Source: Calycina herbarum
Lineage: Eukaryota > Ascomycota > Leotiomycetes > Helotiales > Pezizellaceae
Length of the DNA stretch: 64,000 bases
Direction: 5' to 3'
Assembly: GCA_001414485.1 (NCBI GenBank)
Contig: LLEY01000137.1
Location: 62,001-126,000 of the forward strand
The notes beneath the pieces are model-generated. The model was not told where the DNA came from. It saw nothing but the letters and a program-made list of their open reading frames with translations, and searched no databases. Of this stretch, positions 26,288 through 38,183 are shown piece after piece (position 1 is the first letter of the stretch; every line of letters begins with the position of its first letter). The position numbers and the translations under genes were made by a program.

Positions 26288-27418
26288 TCACTGCAAAACC
26301 AAAAACCCTCCATTGCCCACCTCCTCAAACCTCACATCTCCCAACTCCTCCCCCGTTCCAAACCCCTCGATCCTCTCCCTCTCAACCGCCTCCTGCACAC
26401 CGATCCCCTTCCTCCGCAAAAACCACCCTACAATCCCACCTCCCTTTTTAACCTCATCATGTGTGCCAACCCAGTATTTTGTCTTCAAAAGGCGAAAGAC
26501 CTTCAACCCATTATGAGCACCCATGTTTAACTGCGCTCCCAACTTGATATCTTGTAACCCATGAAGGAGCGCTAGAACCTGAATTTTTGGGGAAGCGCTG
26601 AGGAGGGGAGTGAGGTTTTGCGGTGTGATACCGTGGGGAGTGTAGAGGATGGCTTCTGCTTCTGTTTGATCCTCTCCCTTTGGAAAAGAAACCATCAAAG
26701 CAGAATGATAATACAACAAATCCGTGCCCTCATACGCAACCCTACTCACCCCCAACCACTCTACTCCCACACCCTTCGTGTTAATCCTCCAATCCCCAGT
26801 GAACCTCTCAATATACCCCACCTTCTCAAAATGCTCCCAAGCCCGAATGATAGAAGCCGCTTTACCAGTTGCCAGAACCGGGATGCAGGGGTGCGCTTCA
26901 AGGAGTGTTTCCTTATGCATGTGATCTGTGAATTCGTGGGATATGAGGATGAGATCTATTTTGTTCTCTCTCTTTTCGCGTGAGGACTGGTTGCTTATAT
27001 CGCCATGTTCGTGTTTCACCTTCCCCTCCTCAAGAAAAGTTCCATCTTCCAGTTTTTGAATAACAGACGACACCTCCCCAACACTCTGCACAAAACTCTC
27101 TTCCACATGCCACTGCTGACTAAAAAATGGAGCGACATCACTTTGTCCACCTTTAAACCACGGATCAACCAGGATGTGGAAATACTTTCTCCCTTCCCCA
27201 TTCCCTTCCCCTCTCTCTTTCTCTTTTTCAGCATCAGGATATGGGATGGAGAATAACCAACTAGTATCAGCATTCAAATGCGTGATAACCGGCCTTCTCC
27301 CCTCATGTTCAGCGACTCTCACCATATCTTCCTCGAGTTCAGCGGAGGGTTGTGCGGTGGGAGATTCTTCTTCGTTCTTTTCCAAAGCGCCAGATCCAGA
27401 ACCATTCTCAAGTGTCAT
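26288..27418 (-). CDS. Metallo-beta-lactamase-fold protein
   Basis: A single-exon frame of 376 residues from an ATG at 27418. After a ~40-residue acidic, low-complexity leader comes a strand-rich domain with HLNADTSW, ILVDPWFKGG, LILISHEFTDH (an HxxxDH-type metal motif), then ATGKAA, VEWLGVSR and LLHGLQD blocks. The order fits the metallo-beta-lactamase/UlaG-like hydrolase fold of fungal proteins. The first motif is H-E-F-x-D-H rather than H-x-H-x-D-H: the second histidine is replaced by Phe, so metal binding may be incomplete. A Glu/Lys/Gly-rich insert sits near residues 63-75 and another between 120 and 150. Substrate is unknown. An upstream non-coding exon is possible because splice-like signals lie just 5'. 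Calling it a hydrolase is inference; the fold call is fairly safe. Confidence 0.8.
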   Translation of the reverse strand: MTLENGSGSGALEKNEEESPTAQPSAELEEDMVRVAEHEGRRPVITHLNADTSWLFSIPYPDAEKEKERGEGNGEGRKYFHILVDPWFKGGQSDVAPFFSQQWHVEESFVQSVGEVSSVIQKLEDGTFLEEGKVKHEHGDISNQSSREKRENKIDLILISHEFTDHMHKETLLEAHPCIPVLATGKAASIIRAWEHFEKVGYIERFTGDWRINTKGVGVEWLGVSRVAYEGTDLLYYHSALMVSFPKGEDQTEAEAILYTPHGITPQNLTPLLSASPKIQVLALLHGLQDIKLGAQLNMGAHNGLKVFRLLKTKYWVGTHDEVKKGGGIVGWFLRRKGIGVQEAVERERIEGFGTGEELGDVRFEEVGNGGFLVLQ

Positions 27419-28442
27419 AACTTCAGACCAAGTAAGAACCTACAGTAAAGAAGTTAGCACCGAATCCAAAGCACCAACCCCAAATAAGTCTTAGGAACTA
27501 TTTACAAGCCAAGAGTATACAAGCTAGAACTGGTGCTCCGTCTAGGTCTCCTCTTGTTCAATCTGGTGGCTTCTAGGTTCGTTCTTGATGTCGTGCCTTC
27601 ACAAGAAAAGTTAACCCTCAACCGAAAACGCGGGGTGAGCTAATGACGTTCTCGATTCCCAAGCGAGTCCACGCTACTGTACGACTTGAACTTCCGCCCC
27701 TGGTTAGTCTCGGGGGGAATCTTTAGCCTAAAGCCGATAGTCATCTCTAGTTCAACCATCGACAAAAATTGGGAGGAGGTAAAAAGTATTTCATTCATTT
27801 ATACGACTTTCTTCTCATCCCCACTAGTCTCTCAAGTCAATCAGAAACCTGCCAGTCCAATACAATGGGCAAAGAGGGCGAGGCAAAAACTAAAAGAAGA
27901 ACCCAACCACCCGGATTGACTAAACTAGCTGTGCACTACACAATACAATAAGATACACATTTCACACTCCCTCCCTCCTTCCCTCCATTCATTTTTGCAT
28001 CCTTCCATCCACTGATGACAACTGACACACTTTCTGGCAATTCTACTTCCTCCCTGACTCACACTCCTTCTAAACTCCAACACCCCGTAGTCGAAAAAAA
28101 AAAGATAAAAATCCACAAGTAAAACACGAAAAGCTTCCCTCGATTCTCGCTCCCTCCCAGCTCCCCACTCGCACAAGTACTCTCATGCGAGTCATTATGA
28201 TGATAAAAAAAGAACGGTCGGGTAAATCAAAAAACAGGAGCAAGTCAAAGCCAATCCCAAGTTATATCCACCACCCCCTCCTCCCCAAAGCAAAGAAAAA
28301 CAAAGTTCACAACCCAGGCAATCACCCAGCTTGTGATAGAAATGAGTTGGCCCCGTGATGTTTTTTATGTGTTTGAATCCAATCCATCACAACCAATCAT
28401 CTTCCAAATATATCAATGAATAAGACCAATCCCCGGAAAAGA
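27419..28442. other. Intergenic, likely untranslated regions
   Basis: Lies between the 5' end of the metallo-beta-lactamase-fold gene and the 3' end of the kinase gene, both on the minus strand. It probably contains the promoter of the former and the 3' untranslated region of the latter. C/T-rich with A-tracts. No gene seen. Confidence 0.45.
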
Positions 28443-31400
28443 TCATCTCTCACCACCACGATCCTTCCCTCGTCGTCGGAAGAAATCCATTACTTTTCGA
28501 GCTGCTCCACTGCTACCAGCATGATCGTTGTTATGAGCTGGTCCATATCCGTAATTGGTATCTGGTTCATAAGCTTCGGTGAATTTTCGGTTGGTCTTTT
28601 GAAGAACACCACGATTGCCTCTGTTGTTTGCTGGCCGACGATCACTGTCGTACTCAGGGTATGTCTGAGGAGCCTGGGGATATGCTCCAGCGCCTCGTCG
28701 GTTTTGGAAATCTGTCAAAGATGATTCGGATTCTGTAGTTAAAGCCGATTCGCCTTGTCGGAAGTTTAGAGGGGGAAGGAATTGAGGTGGAGCTCCTGAT
28801 CGAGGATCCGAAACATGTCCTTGCGATGCGTATCGATATTGAGCGGGACTTGCTGTTGACGTACCACGTCGGTCTTGCATTGGACTATCACGTTGACGAT
28901 CGTACGAACCATCAGCTGTGGAAGGATGAGGATTAGTACCACCGCTGATATTTCGAGTGGCTTCACTGCGGGAAGTTTGAGGGGGGCCAAGGTTGGTTCC
29001 ATGGCTGTCTGGCTGAGGATCGTAGTCTGATGGCGGAGCACCAGGTGTGCCATACTCCTTGCCAATTCCGATCGATTTCAGAGAGAATGAAGCCGGAAGC
29101 AGAGAGAATCTCCGTGGTTTTTCTTGTAGAGTGCTTTGAGATCCGTTTATACTCCCACTACGCTTCTTGCCAAATCCAAATGATATCGACCGACGAGAAT
29201 CTATTGACTGCCTTGGTGTGTCTTGTCCTGGATGTCCTGGAAGATTTGCTCCAGCCATGCTGATTGGTGGATATTTCTTTTGCTTTTCTGGTGGTGGGCG
29301 ATCTGAGTTAGATTCCTTCCGCCCAGACTTGCTGAAAACTGAATTGGTTCTGCTGAAGAACCCACCGATTGTGTTTGAACGCTTGTGTCCCTTCTCCGCT
29401 GGTACTTGAGCACCTTCCTCCATTCCAGCAACCCTTGCAAGCTTTGATGGAACTTGATGCGAACTTGGTCTACCATACTCCGTCTCGTCCGGCATTTGAG
29501 ACCCCGGCATATTATTGTAATTCTTTGAACCCTTTGGTTGCTCGATTCGACCATGTGTATTCGTACCCGTAACTGTAGGGGCTGCAGGTTGACTGTAAGA
29601 ACCTCGATTGGTTAATGGCATCGTTCCGGCTCGGCTTCCAGTGGACGTCATCGATCCTCCGGTATTTGGTCTTGCAATGGAGACAGGGGGTCCGGCTGGA
29701 GCTGCCATGTGAGTTTTGTCCGATATAGTTCGAGGGGCTTCACGTCCGGGACGAGCTGGAGGAGGCATACCTTGTGGGCGTTGTGAGCTTGAACCCCGTC
29801 TTCCATGGCTGGCATAGGCATCCTGAGCAGCTGGGGGATCTCTCGGTAGAGGTTTTTCTGTAGAAACTTGTCTTCTGGTCTGAGGTGGTGTTGATTGCAC
29901 TTCAACTGGGCCAACACTTCCAGTGCGAGCACGAGTTCTCGATCCTGACGGTGCAGCGGCCGAGACGGGCGCGCCACGTTGGGTTTCTGATCGAGGAGCG
30001 ACATATTCCACTTGGACAGTTCTTCTTTTGTTGTCCTTGTGGGGTTTTGGGTGCGATTCTGGGGCATCTGGATCCACTCCTCCATGCTTTCTGCCCAGTT
30101 CCCCAACAGCAGGCGCTGGGGCTTTTGCTGTCTTTGAGGGCTCTCTAACTGAAGAACTTCTTCCAAGGAGGGGTGCCTCTTGCTCTTCTGACTTGACGGT
30201 GGTTGTTTGAATATCTGCAGTGGTCGAGGTACTGCTTGTAATGAAACCCACCACATGGGAGTATTCGCTCAGCCAACTATGTCTCGCAACTTCAAAGAGG
30301 TCGGCACGTTTCCGTGGGTCTGGAACAAGTATTCGGCGGAGGAGGTCTCGGGCATGCGGTGTGACATATTCGGGAAAGGTAAGAGGGGTCGACACAATAT
30401 ATTTATACAGCAGGTTGATGTTATCGCCTTCGGGGTTCGCTGGATCGTCGTCGAATGGCAGGTAGCCAGCAAGCATTGCATACTGTCAACGTTAGCAAAA
30501 ACCGAGTCAACAACCGTTTAAACTTACCAATATCACCCCACAGCTCCACACATCAACCTTGCGGCCAGTATACAACGAGTCGCTAACGACAAGTTCTGGA
30601 GCTGCATAACAAGGACTACCACAACTAGTCTGCATCAAGTCACCTCTTCTGTTTCCGTTAGGTAAGATCTTGTCAAGTTCCATCCGCTTGACATATTCTC
30701 TGCTAGACAGATTATACTCAATCTCATCTCCTAGTTCATCGTTGGGGCTAAAAGTGTTGGCAAAACCAAAGTCCGTGATGATTATGTTCCGATTGCGGTC
30801 AAGCAATAAATTCTCAAGCTTGAGATCTCTGTGAACAATACCCTTTTTATGTAAGTATCCAACCCCGGAAACCAATTGAGCAAATAGCCTTCGAGCTGCG
30901 TTATCCTTCAGATATCGATGATTCAGAATGTAGTCGAACAATTCTCCACCAGAGGCGTATTCGAGGATTATACCAATTTGCTTTTCCGTCTCCACCATCT
31001 CATGTAAACGCACGATATTAGGATGCGATATTTCTCGAAGAATGGCAATCTCGCGGTAGATCTTTGCAAGCCGAGTCGGGTTCGTGCCAACACTATCGCG
31101 GCGGATAAGCTTGATAGCAACCTTCGAGGTAAGTTAGCGCAGTGACTACTGTGGTGACAATATGTAACTTACCTGCACACCCCCTTCTTGCTTCCACCCC
31201 ATCTTGACTTTCCCAAATTCTCCTTCTCCAAGGGTATTGCCCAAGTAGTAATCACCAAATTTGCTATTCTTTTCCCGCTTGCCAGAACTCGTGTGATCAT
31301 GGCGACTGCGACTGCCTCTGGCATTATCTTCGACACCCTCACTGCCTACCACGGCCAAACCACCTCCTCTTGGTGTCTGTTCAGATGGCGGTGATGAAGG

Positions 31401-32204
31401 TATAGCTTCTGCCATGCGCTCACGTTCCCGATCCAAATCGACCTCGGGTTTGCTAATAATGACTTGATTTAATACCACGCTGGATTCTCGAGACGGCCCT
31501 GTAGGTGATTGGGTTGCCATGGCTGTGGATCTTGATGCAGACTGTGAAGCTCTGGATTCCCTTGTTCCACTCGGTCTATGCGGCAGGACCTCTCCGGATT
31601 GCTGTGCTCTTCTCCTTGAACGAGAGTCATCTGCGGCACCGTTCACCTGTGAATTCCCATTGCTTCTTTGGCGTTCTGATCTCTCTTGTTGACCATCACC
31701 AGGAGCAGCCCTTGGCGAGTTGGAGGCATCTGCATATCGGTCCCTTCTCGAATTTCGTTCTGTCGCTGAAGCAGCGGCAGATGTCGAGGTTCGGTTTGAG
31801 GATGTTCTCGGTGTCACAGTTGGGGGAACACCGCGCTGGTGGTCTCCAGGAGCCATGATAGGATAGCCTGATGGCGCGGCTGCGGTGGTGGGCGACGAGG
31901 AGGGATTGGAATTATTCGGAGCTCGACTCGTCATCGGAGCAGAGTTTGGGCCGTTGCCAGTTGGGGAATAATATTGTGCTGATTGTTGAGAATTATTATT
32001 CGAAGATGCGCCATTGCCGCTTGGCCGTCTACTGGGTCGGCGATTGGCAGAGGGAGACGCGTTTGAGGTGTTCTGATTATAGTAGGGCTCCCGGGACTGC
32101 TGTGAACCCGCGGTATAAGGTCTATTCGACGTTGCGGCCACTGGAGAATGCGATGAAACTGATGTTGGTTGATGGGGCGCGGCTTGGAGTGCGGCTGAAG
32201 ACAT
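28443..32204 (-). CDS. KIN4: Kin4-type serine/threonine protein kinase
   Basis: Three exons close in frame: 32204-31173, 31121-30528 and 30482-28443, giving 1,221 residues. I start at the ATG at 32204; the open frame reaches 12 nt further only to a GTG. Residues 1-310 are Ser/Asn/Pro-rich and disordered. The kinase domain spans about 315-610: glycine loop GEGEFGKV (about 326-333), catalytic lysine in VAIK (348), HRDLK (441-445), DFG (461-463) and a [12 protein letters not shown] activation-segment end. The DFG-to-APE segment carries a long acidic insert (about 45 residues), as in the fungal Kin4/Frk1 branch of CAMKL kinases. The ~600-residue tail is low-complexity with many Ser/Pro/Arg motifs and ends basic. 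In budding yeast Kin4 acts in the spindle-position checkpoint. In filamentous fungi the role is less clear. All catalytic residues are intact. Confidence 0.93.
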
Positions 32205-35200
32205 CTCTTCCAGCACCCAAGCGCAGGCCGGTGAAAAGTGTGTGGTGTTGTTGGAGGATCACCCTCGCTCGAAAGTGCTGCACTGCTGGTCTGTTGATGC
32301 TGTAGACACTTTTTCTCTTGGACAATCTCCTGATAAAGACGAAATCGTCGCCTGGATCAACAATCGGCGGCACCTGCTCTCATTGTGCGAAGTCGACAGT
32401 CGAGAGCAATGGCAGCTGGCGGTGGCAGAGGAGAAATTGGGGTTGGTTGCGATGCAGATGCAGATGCTAAGGTTTGTTGATGCTGGAACTTCTAGGGGCC
32501 CGATGCGGTACGCGGACCACAGGCTGGTCGACAGTCGATGGCTGCGCTGCGCTGCGCTGCTCCTGAGAGAAGGCTAGCGGAGCTCAATTGGCAGGTCGTA
32601 TCGAGTAGCACGATGCAGCCGAGTGAAGGTTGTTGGAGTGAGGTGAGGCAAACGGGATTGTAGGTATGGGTTGCGGTGTGGGTAGCTAGGTGAGGAAGTG
32701 AAGTCTGGGAGTGAAGTCTGGCGGGCGGTGATCAACAATCTCTCTCGCTCGAGAAAGTGAAGGCGAGGTTGGACGTCCAGGGCAATCGGCGGTGGAGATG
32801 CTGCAGGTGGAGAGAGTTCGGGTGGCCAGCGCAACGCAGTCGAGATTCGGGGGGTCGCAATCTCCTTTTTCACACCAGAACCAAGCAACAAGCGAAGTCC
32901 TGTTCCTCCACCCTGCGGTAAATAGAGACGTCGGAGAAAGGGGCAATTGGTGTTGATGAAGAATCACAAAACCACAACCACATGCACTGAGGTCTGATGC
33001 TCTTAGTGCTGTGACTAGAGTCGGAATACCGACCCAATGGCTGGTGACGAACGGGTCCGACGTAAATTGGGTAGCAATTGGCGTACCGAATTGGGTATGT
33101 TGGTTGGTATACAGTGGTATATTCCGCTCCTTCAGATCCTTTGGTACTTTTGGATATCCTGATTTCTCTGGCTTTCTTCGCCACCTAACCGGTTGGAATT
33201 ATATATTATCGTCTTACGGTCGTTTGACGGTCGTCGTTCAGGGGCTCGTTTGGCAATGAATACTTGGGGATATCAACACAGAAGAACAAGAGGATTAGGT
33301 CGAGTTACTTCCTAAAACGGCAACAAGGACAAACAACTCTCATATGGGAAACACAATCACCATGCACGTTCACTTCTTCTCCCCCTTTCTTTTCCAAATC
33401 CCATGAAGCCACTTCAATTGCATTTACTAGACCAACCTCGCATTTACAAAGGAGATTTCCCACAATTGGGCCCCGTCTTGGGCATTCACACGCATGTGAG
33501 ATGACATCTCGCCCTCTTGCAATCCGAGTAAACGACAGCCATTCTCTCCTCGGCCTACAAGAAGGGACCTTGATCCCCCTCGATCCGTTGTTGACTCGAG
33601 AGTCGCGTTCACCACTCCATCGCGTGCTTCTCCCTCGTCCGGCAACCGCTGAGATTATAAAAGTCAGCAAAGGCATAAACTCATTTGTTTACTCTTGCAT
33701 TGACGTGGCAGCATCCACGGACCCAGGACCTGGATGAACCGCACCATTGGCTTGTGCCGCTGCCAGGTTGATGCTGAAACAACTGCAGCCTCTAACCGAG
33801 TCACCGTCATCGTCACGAACGTAAGTTAAACTTGACAACCTGCATTTCTTGCATTTGAGGAGACAATTTTAATAGCTAAAGACGCTGTCTTCTTTTTTTC
33901 ACTTCAAATTCCACTCTCCGATTTTATAACTCCGAGAATATGTCGTCCCCCTCGCTCGTTCTCTTGCATAAATACCGGAAATGATCAACCAACACCCCTT
34001 CATTTCAATTCCCCAGTACGAAACCAAGCACCAATCACAAATTTCCCCTTCAAATTTCCCACGTGCTCATCCCCAAAAACCGCCTCTTCAGGCCCCCAAG
34101 TTTGTTTCTTCCTCCCTCGCTCTTCAATCGTCACCTTCCCTGAAGAGAACAATTGATCTCCCGAAAGGATTTCTATCCCTCGGCCGATTCTCATCAACCA
34201 ACAAAATTCCAAGTTGCTTTCATTCCTTCCCCTCTTCCCCAGTTCAAGTCAGGGGGCGGGGGAACCTGCATGTTCTCACACTCAAATTCTATTTTTGGTG
34301 AAGATGCGGCGATGTCACCTGCTGACTGCCTTCATGGAATGTGGTAAAAGGTTAAGGTACTGACTCGAGGGGGGTAGGATAGTTCGCGTAATGAGTCCCT
34401 TCTAGGATGTGAATAGCCTCATAATTTTTCAACTTTCATCAAGTTACTCTCACCAAGCTCAGTTTGGGATTTCTCTTTAAACTCCTCCTGAAAATGTTAG
34501 TGGCCTAGAATTGTTTGCTCCTTCCGTCTTCAATCAAACCAAGAAAAAATAAAATCCCTCGAGCGAAACCGCCACGGCAACCCGCATACCCACCTCCCCA
34601 AACCATCCCATCAACCCTCACTTACTCACTCCTCTGTCATAATAGTGCAACACTTCCCCATATATTTCCCCAGCGAATTAACCACTCTCTCAATTCGTAA
34701 GGTCCAAATGTATCACATACATTCCCATCCCATCCCCTCCATTCCATCTGCAAAGAAGAATCCGCAATCGTAGTTTATCAAAAATCCCCGGGTATCGATA
34801 AAAAAGATATAACAAAATTGATATCACGAATCTGTCTATCGATACGTATCCGAGCTAATTTTCCCACGCATAAACCCTCAATTTCACAGATCGTCCGCTA
34901 CCAAACTTCTGCCTTGGTATCCTAGTTAAAGGGGTATATCGCTTTCGGTATAATCGAGACTTGCCTTCCCCACAACATCGTCATTGTTTTTTACGAGCGC
35001 CAGCGCGTGAGGAGGGATTGAGGTTGCAGCTTTGCAGTGTGGCGCTACAGCGCTTTGGATGTTTATGCGTTTGCGAAATTGTTGTCTTCCGTGTTTGGGG
35101 GAGGGAAGAGCTGGATGGAGGGGTTGGATGTTGAGGGTTTGTAAATTTGGTTTGATGGTTTCCTATCGGTTTGATGATTTGATGGGGTTCTAGAGAAGGT

Positions 35201-35535
35201 TTTTGTTTCGGGGTTATGCTTGGACGGGGAAATCCCACGAGAGGTGAGGTTCATGAGATGAAGGAGGTGTTTCCTTCATCGGGCTGCAAGAATTCGTGAC
35301 GAACAGTGAGAATATCAGACTAGAAGATCTGGAAGCATCACTGGTTATTTTTAACTAATCGGCATACTATCTTATATCGTGATTCGTGAAAGTCATGCTT
35401 GAAAAATTCGGGAAACTGTCCGTACAAAGTGAGGTCAAAAGAGATATCTGACACGTACACCCAAATCCCCTAGGGCTCCTTGGTATTGAATACGAATTGT
35501 GATGTGATGAAATTGAAATTTGAGGTTACACTATT
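32205..35535. other. Kinase upstream region and gene-poor spacer
   Basis: The first part is the promoter and 5' leader of the kinase gene, with a short GCTGC repeat near 32541-32563. From about 33.0 to 35.5 kb no reading frame shows a motif or splice structure; frames such as 33264-33737 and 33981-34301 are judged chance. A GCAAGAATTCGTGAC motif at about 35286 resembles the terminal repeat of the element at 39.8 kb (see findings). The end nearest 35535 is likely 3' flank of GWT1. Confidence 0.4.
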
Positions 35536-37052
35536 CTACATTTTGATCGATATATCATAGACATCCAGGCCTACCGCCAAACCTGTCAAAACAGCTGCAT
35601 ACCCAAACAATATTCCCATCGCCTGCAAATTACTCACATGTAATGTTGGGATTGTCATATTGACCAATCCCGTCCCCAAGTTCGCCGCAAGGAATATGGC
35701 TAAACCATTTCTATTGTAAGCATCCAGAACTTTGCTGGTAGCAAACTCGTAACCATCTCTTTCCGCTCTAGAATCAACGCTTTTATACGCTTGGGGAAAG
35801 AATATAGTTTCCACAAGACAGAAAGCGGTGAGTTGAACGGAATTGAAAGCACAAGTCCAAAAGAAGTAAGGCAAGTTTGCGAGTCGACGGGAAACGGAGA
35901 TGGCGAGTCCGTAATTGTAGTTTGTTGTCACAAAGAAGAGGGACATCCATACCGCAGACCAAACCATCAAGGTGAGGAGGAGACGTTTTCGTTGAGCGGT
36001 CCCGTTTGCCACTGTCTTTGACAAACTGCGAGGGATGACAATCATGCCTGTAGATTGGCCAGCGAGGAATATCGCAAGGTATCCGAAGAAGCTGAATATC
36101 CCCTCTCGATTCTTATCAAATAGGTTCGTCCTTGGACCCGTCAAAACAAAAGCTTTGAGGTCCGTAAATTCCAGCGCAATCTGATATGCCGAGCAAAGAA
36201 GTATCCCCAAAGCCGCGTACGAAGGGACCAACTTAAAAGCGGATTGAAAAAGCGCAACAAATGGTGGCAAGAACCCCAGGGTAAAAAAGAAATTCCAATG
36301 AACCCCATATTCCGTGACGTGTTCTGCATAATCCAAGCCTTTGACACTCCAAAGTCTCACAAATCCCAATACAATAAGTGGGAGTGAGTGTCGGCATGAG
36401 CGGTAGAGACGTGTACTGAGAGGTGTGGTTTTGCCTGCGACTTTCTCCTTGAGGAGTGGTCGAGCTGCCACGACACCCGCGGAAAATACGAAGGATCCCA
36501 CGCCTACATCCATGAGTGATGTGCCCCAGTTCTCCACCTTTGCAAACCGGCGGGGGAAGATCCGGAAATCGACTGCGAGGATGGCGAGGCAGGTTATCAC
36601 TATCATCCCTCCCCTATAGTATGTGAGGAAAGGTTTCTTGGGGAACGGGCTTTGGGCTGTGAGGTCTTTCGATTCTTTGGTCGGTGGAAGCTTTGGTTTC
36701 TTTGGGGGAGGAGTCTTTGGGATGGCATATATAATTGGGATGGGGGCGAGTATGAGGGCGTTGAGGATGAGGGGCATTTTCGAGTATGCCGTTGTTGCGA
36801 GGAGGATAAACCCGACATTCAAGCAGAAATCGACAATGAAGGAGAGAGGGGTATATGGTTTGAAAATCGAGAAACGCGATTGAAGAGCCGACCAGAAAAC
36901 AAGTGCTACCTATCGCTTGTTAGAAGTGATACTTGGAAAAGGAGTAGGTCACTTACAGGAGCTACAGCTGTCACATAATTGATTTCCCAAATGGAACCAC
37001 CCACCAATCCCGAGACAAAATCTTCTTTCAGACTTTTATAGCTCGCAGCCAT
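35536..37052 (-). CDS. GWT1: GPI-anchored wall transfer protein 1 (inositol acyltransferase)
   Basis: Two exons close in frame: 37052-36957 (32 residues, ATG with [10 protein letters not shown]) and 36909-35536, giving 489 residues, close to the ~490 of yeast Gwt1. The protein is strongly hydrophobic with roughly a dozen membrane helices. It carries family landmarks: a short N-terminus with [12 protein letters not shown], then [29 protein letters not shown], then [16 protein letters not shown], and near the end [19 protein letters not shown]. Gwt1 (human PIG-W) acylates the inositol of GlcN-PI in the endoplasmic reticulum, an early step of GPI-anchor synthesis (established). It is the target of the antifungal manogepix. 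The intron has a TCTAAC branch point. Nothing appears broken. Confidence 0.95.
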
Positions 37053-38183
37053 GGCTGCTTCAGCTGCGCGAGACATTGTTATTGCACAGGACCTTTCGAG
37101 GGCGATGTCGTTGCCTTTTTATGATCGAGAATATGTCAATTCTTCAAGATGCCAGATTCATGGTGGCAGAATTACTGGCGCACAGACATTTTCGTACACC
37201 GCCTTTCATGTGGGATTCTGCCTTGACTTCTCCTCACCTGGAACTCCAACAGAACACATAATTGAACACATAGTCGAGTTGTCGAAGGCGGAAAGAGATA
37301 AGTCTCCTCACCCTGGACAGGTGTTGGTTTCCTCAACTTGTCAACACACGGCAAACTTTCAGGAATGCCGTTTGAAAGCCCTCAACGTTTCAACTACAGC
37401 GTGACAGCGAGTGGCTGGAACATTGACGTGGATTTTAAGTCGACGCCAATGCATCCAAGTGACAGAAATTTAACCTCTCCTCTCGGTTTTTACCAACTTT
37501 CCAGCACTTTTTACTCTCTCCTTGCTTCAAATACTCGCTGCTTGCGGCCAAAATCACATATTTCCTTTGTCCTTTTGCATACTCCCTTGATTACTTGCAT
37601 ACGTCCTGCAAGTACGAGGTGTATGGGGTGGATGGGATGCCAACACCGAGCTCAAAAACTTTGTCAAACAAAACTTCTATGACTCAAACCGAGGCAGGCA
37701 GCCAGGTGACCCGAGATGGATCATTGTAGCACTCTCAATCATGTTGCGGGAAGCGTGTAACATTTTTTTGTTCCTACCACCCATTCCTCTTTGTCTGTTG
37801 TAATATATCGACTCATGTATCGAGCGTAGCCCAAACACCCCCAAAGGTATTTATTTTCTTTGTACTGAGGTTATAGAAGCTTGAAGTACCCTCCATTTCT
37901 TGGAATGTACACATCACTATCAACACCGCCGCATATCTATTTTCAGATCCCTCATTCTTGCCAGCAGACCTGCTACGATATATACTCATATCAACGTTGC
38001 CTTTCCTTCTATTCCCGCCATCTCGGAGCTTGAATTTGGATCTTACAAGGTTATCATTCGGTTTTGAGTCATTTTTCTACGGCAGGATACGAGGATCAGA
38101 AGGCAGAGTTGCTCGTCCAGAGGCCACCTCTCTCTAGCGGAGCGGCTCTTCCCTTTGAAGACAATCCTTTGTCTTTCAAGCAC
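37053..38183. promoter_or_regulatory. Divergent promoter region GWT1 / BTB-like gene
   Basis: The 1.1 kb between two divergent genes. It must hold both promoters and 5' leaders. Pyrimidine-rich tracts lie near 37.48-37.52 and 37.96-38.02 kb, as is usual upstream of fungal starts. An open frame at 37064-37404 (plus) overlaps the GWT1 leader and starts in the complement of its first codons; I regard it as chance. No specific factor site was identified. Confidence 0.45.

Noticed and set aside
37064..37404. 117-codon frame in the GWT1 divergent promoter
   Set aside because: Its first codons are the complement of the GWT1 start region; no motif; explained by the overlap.
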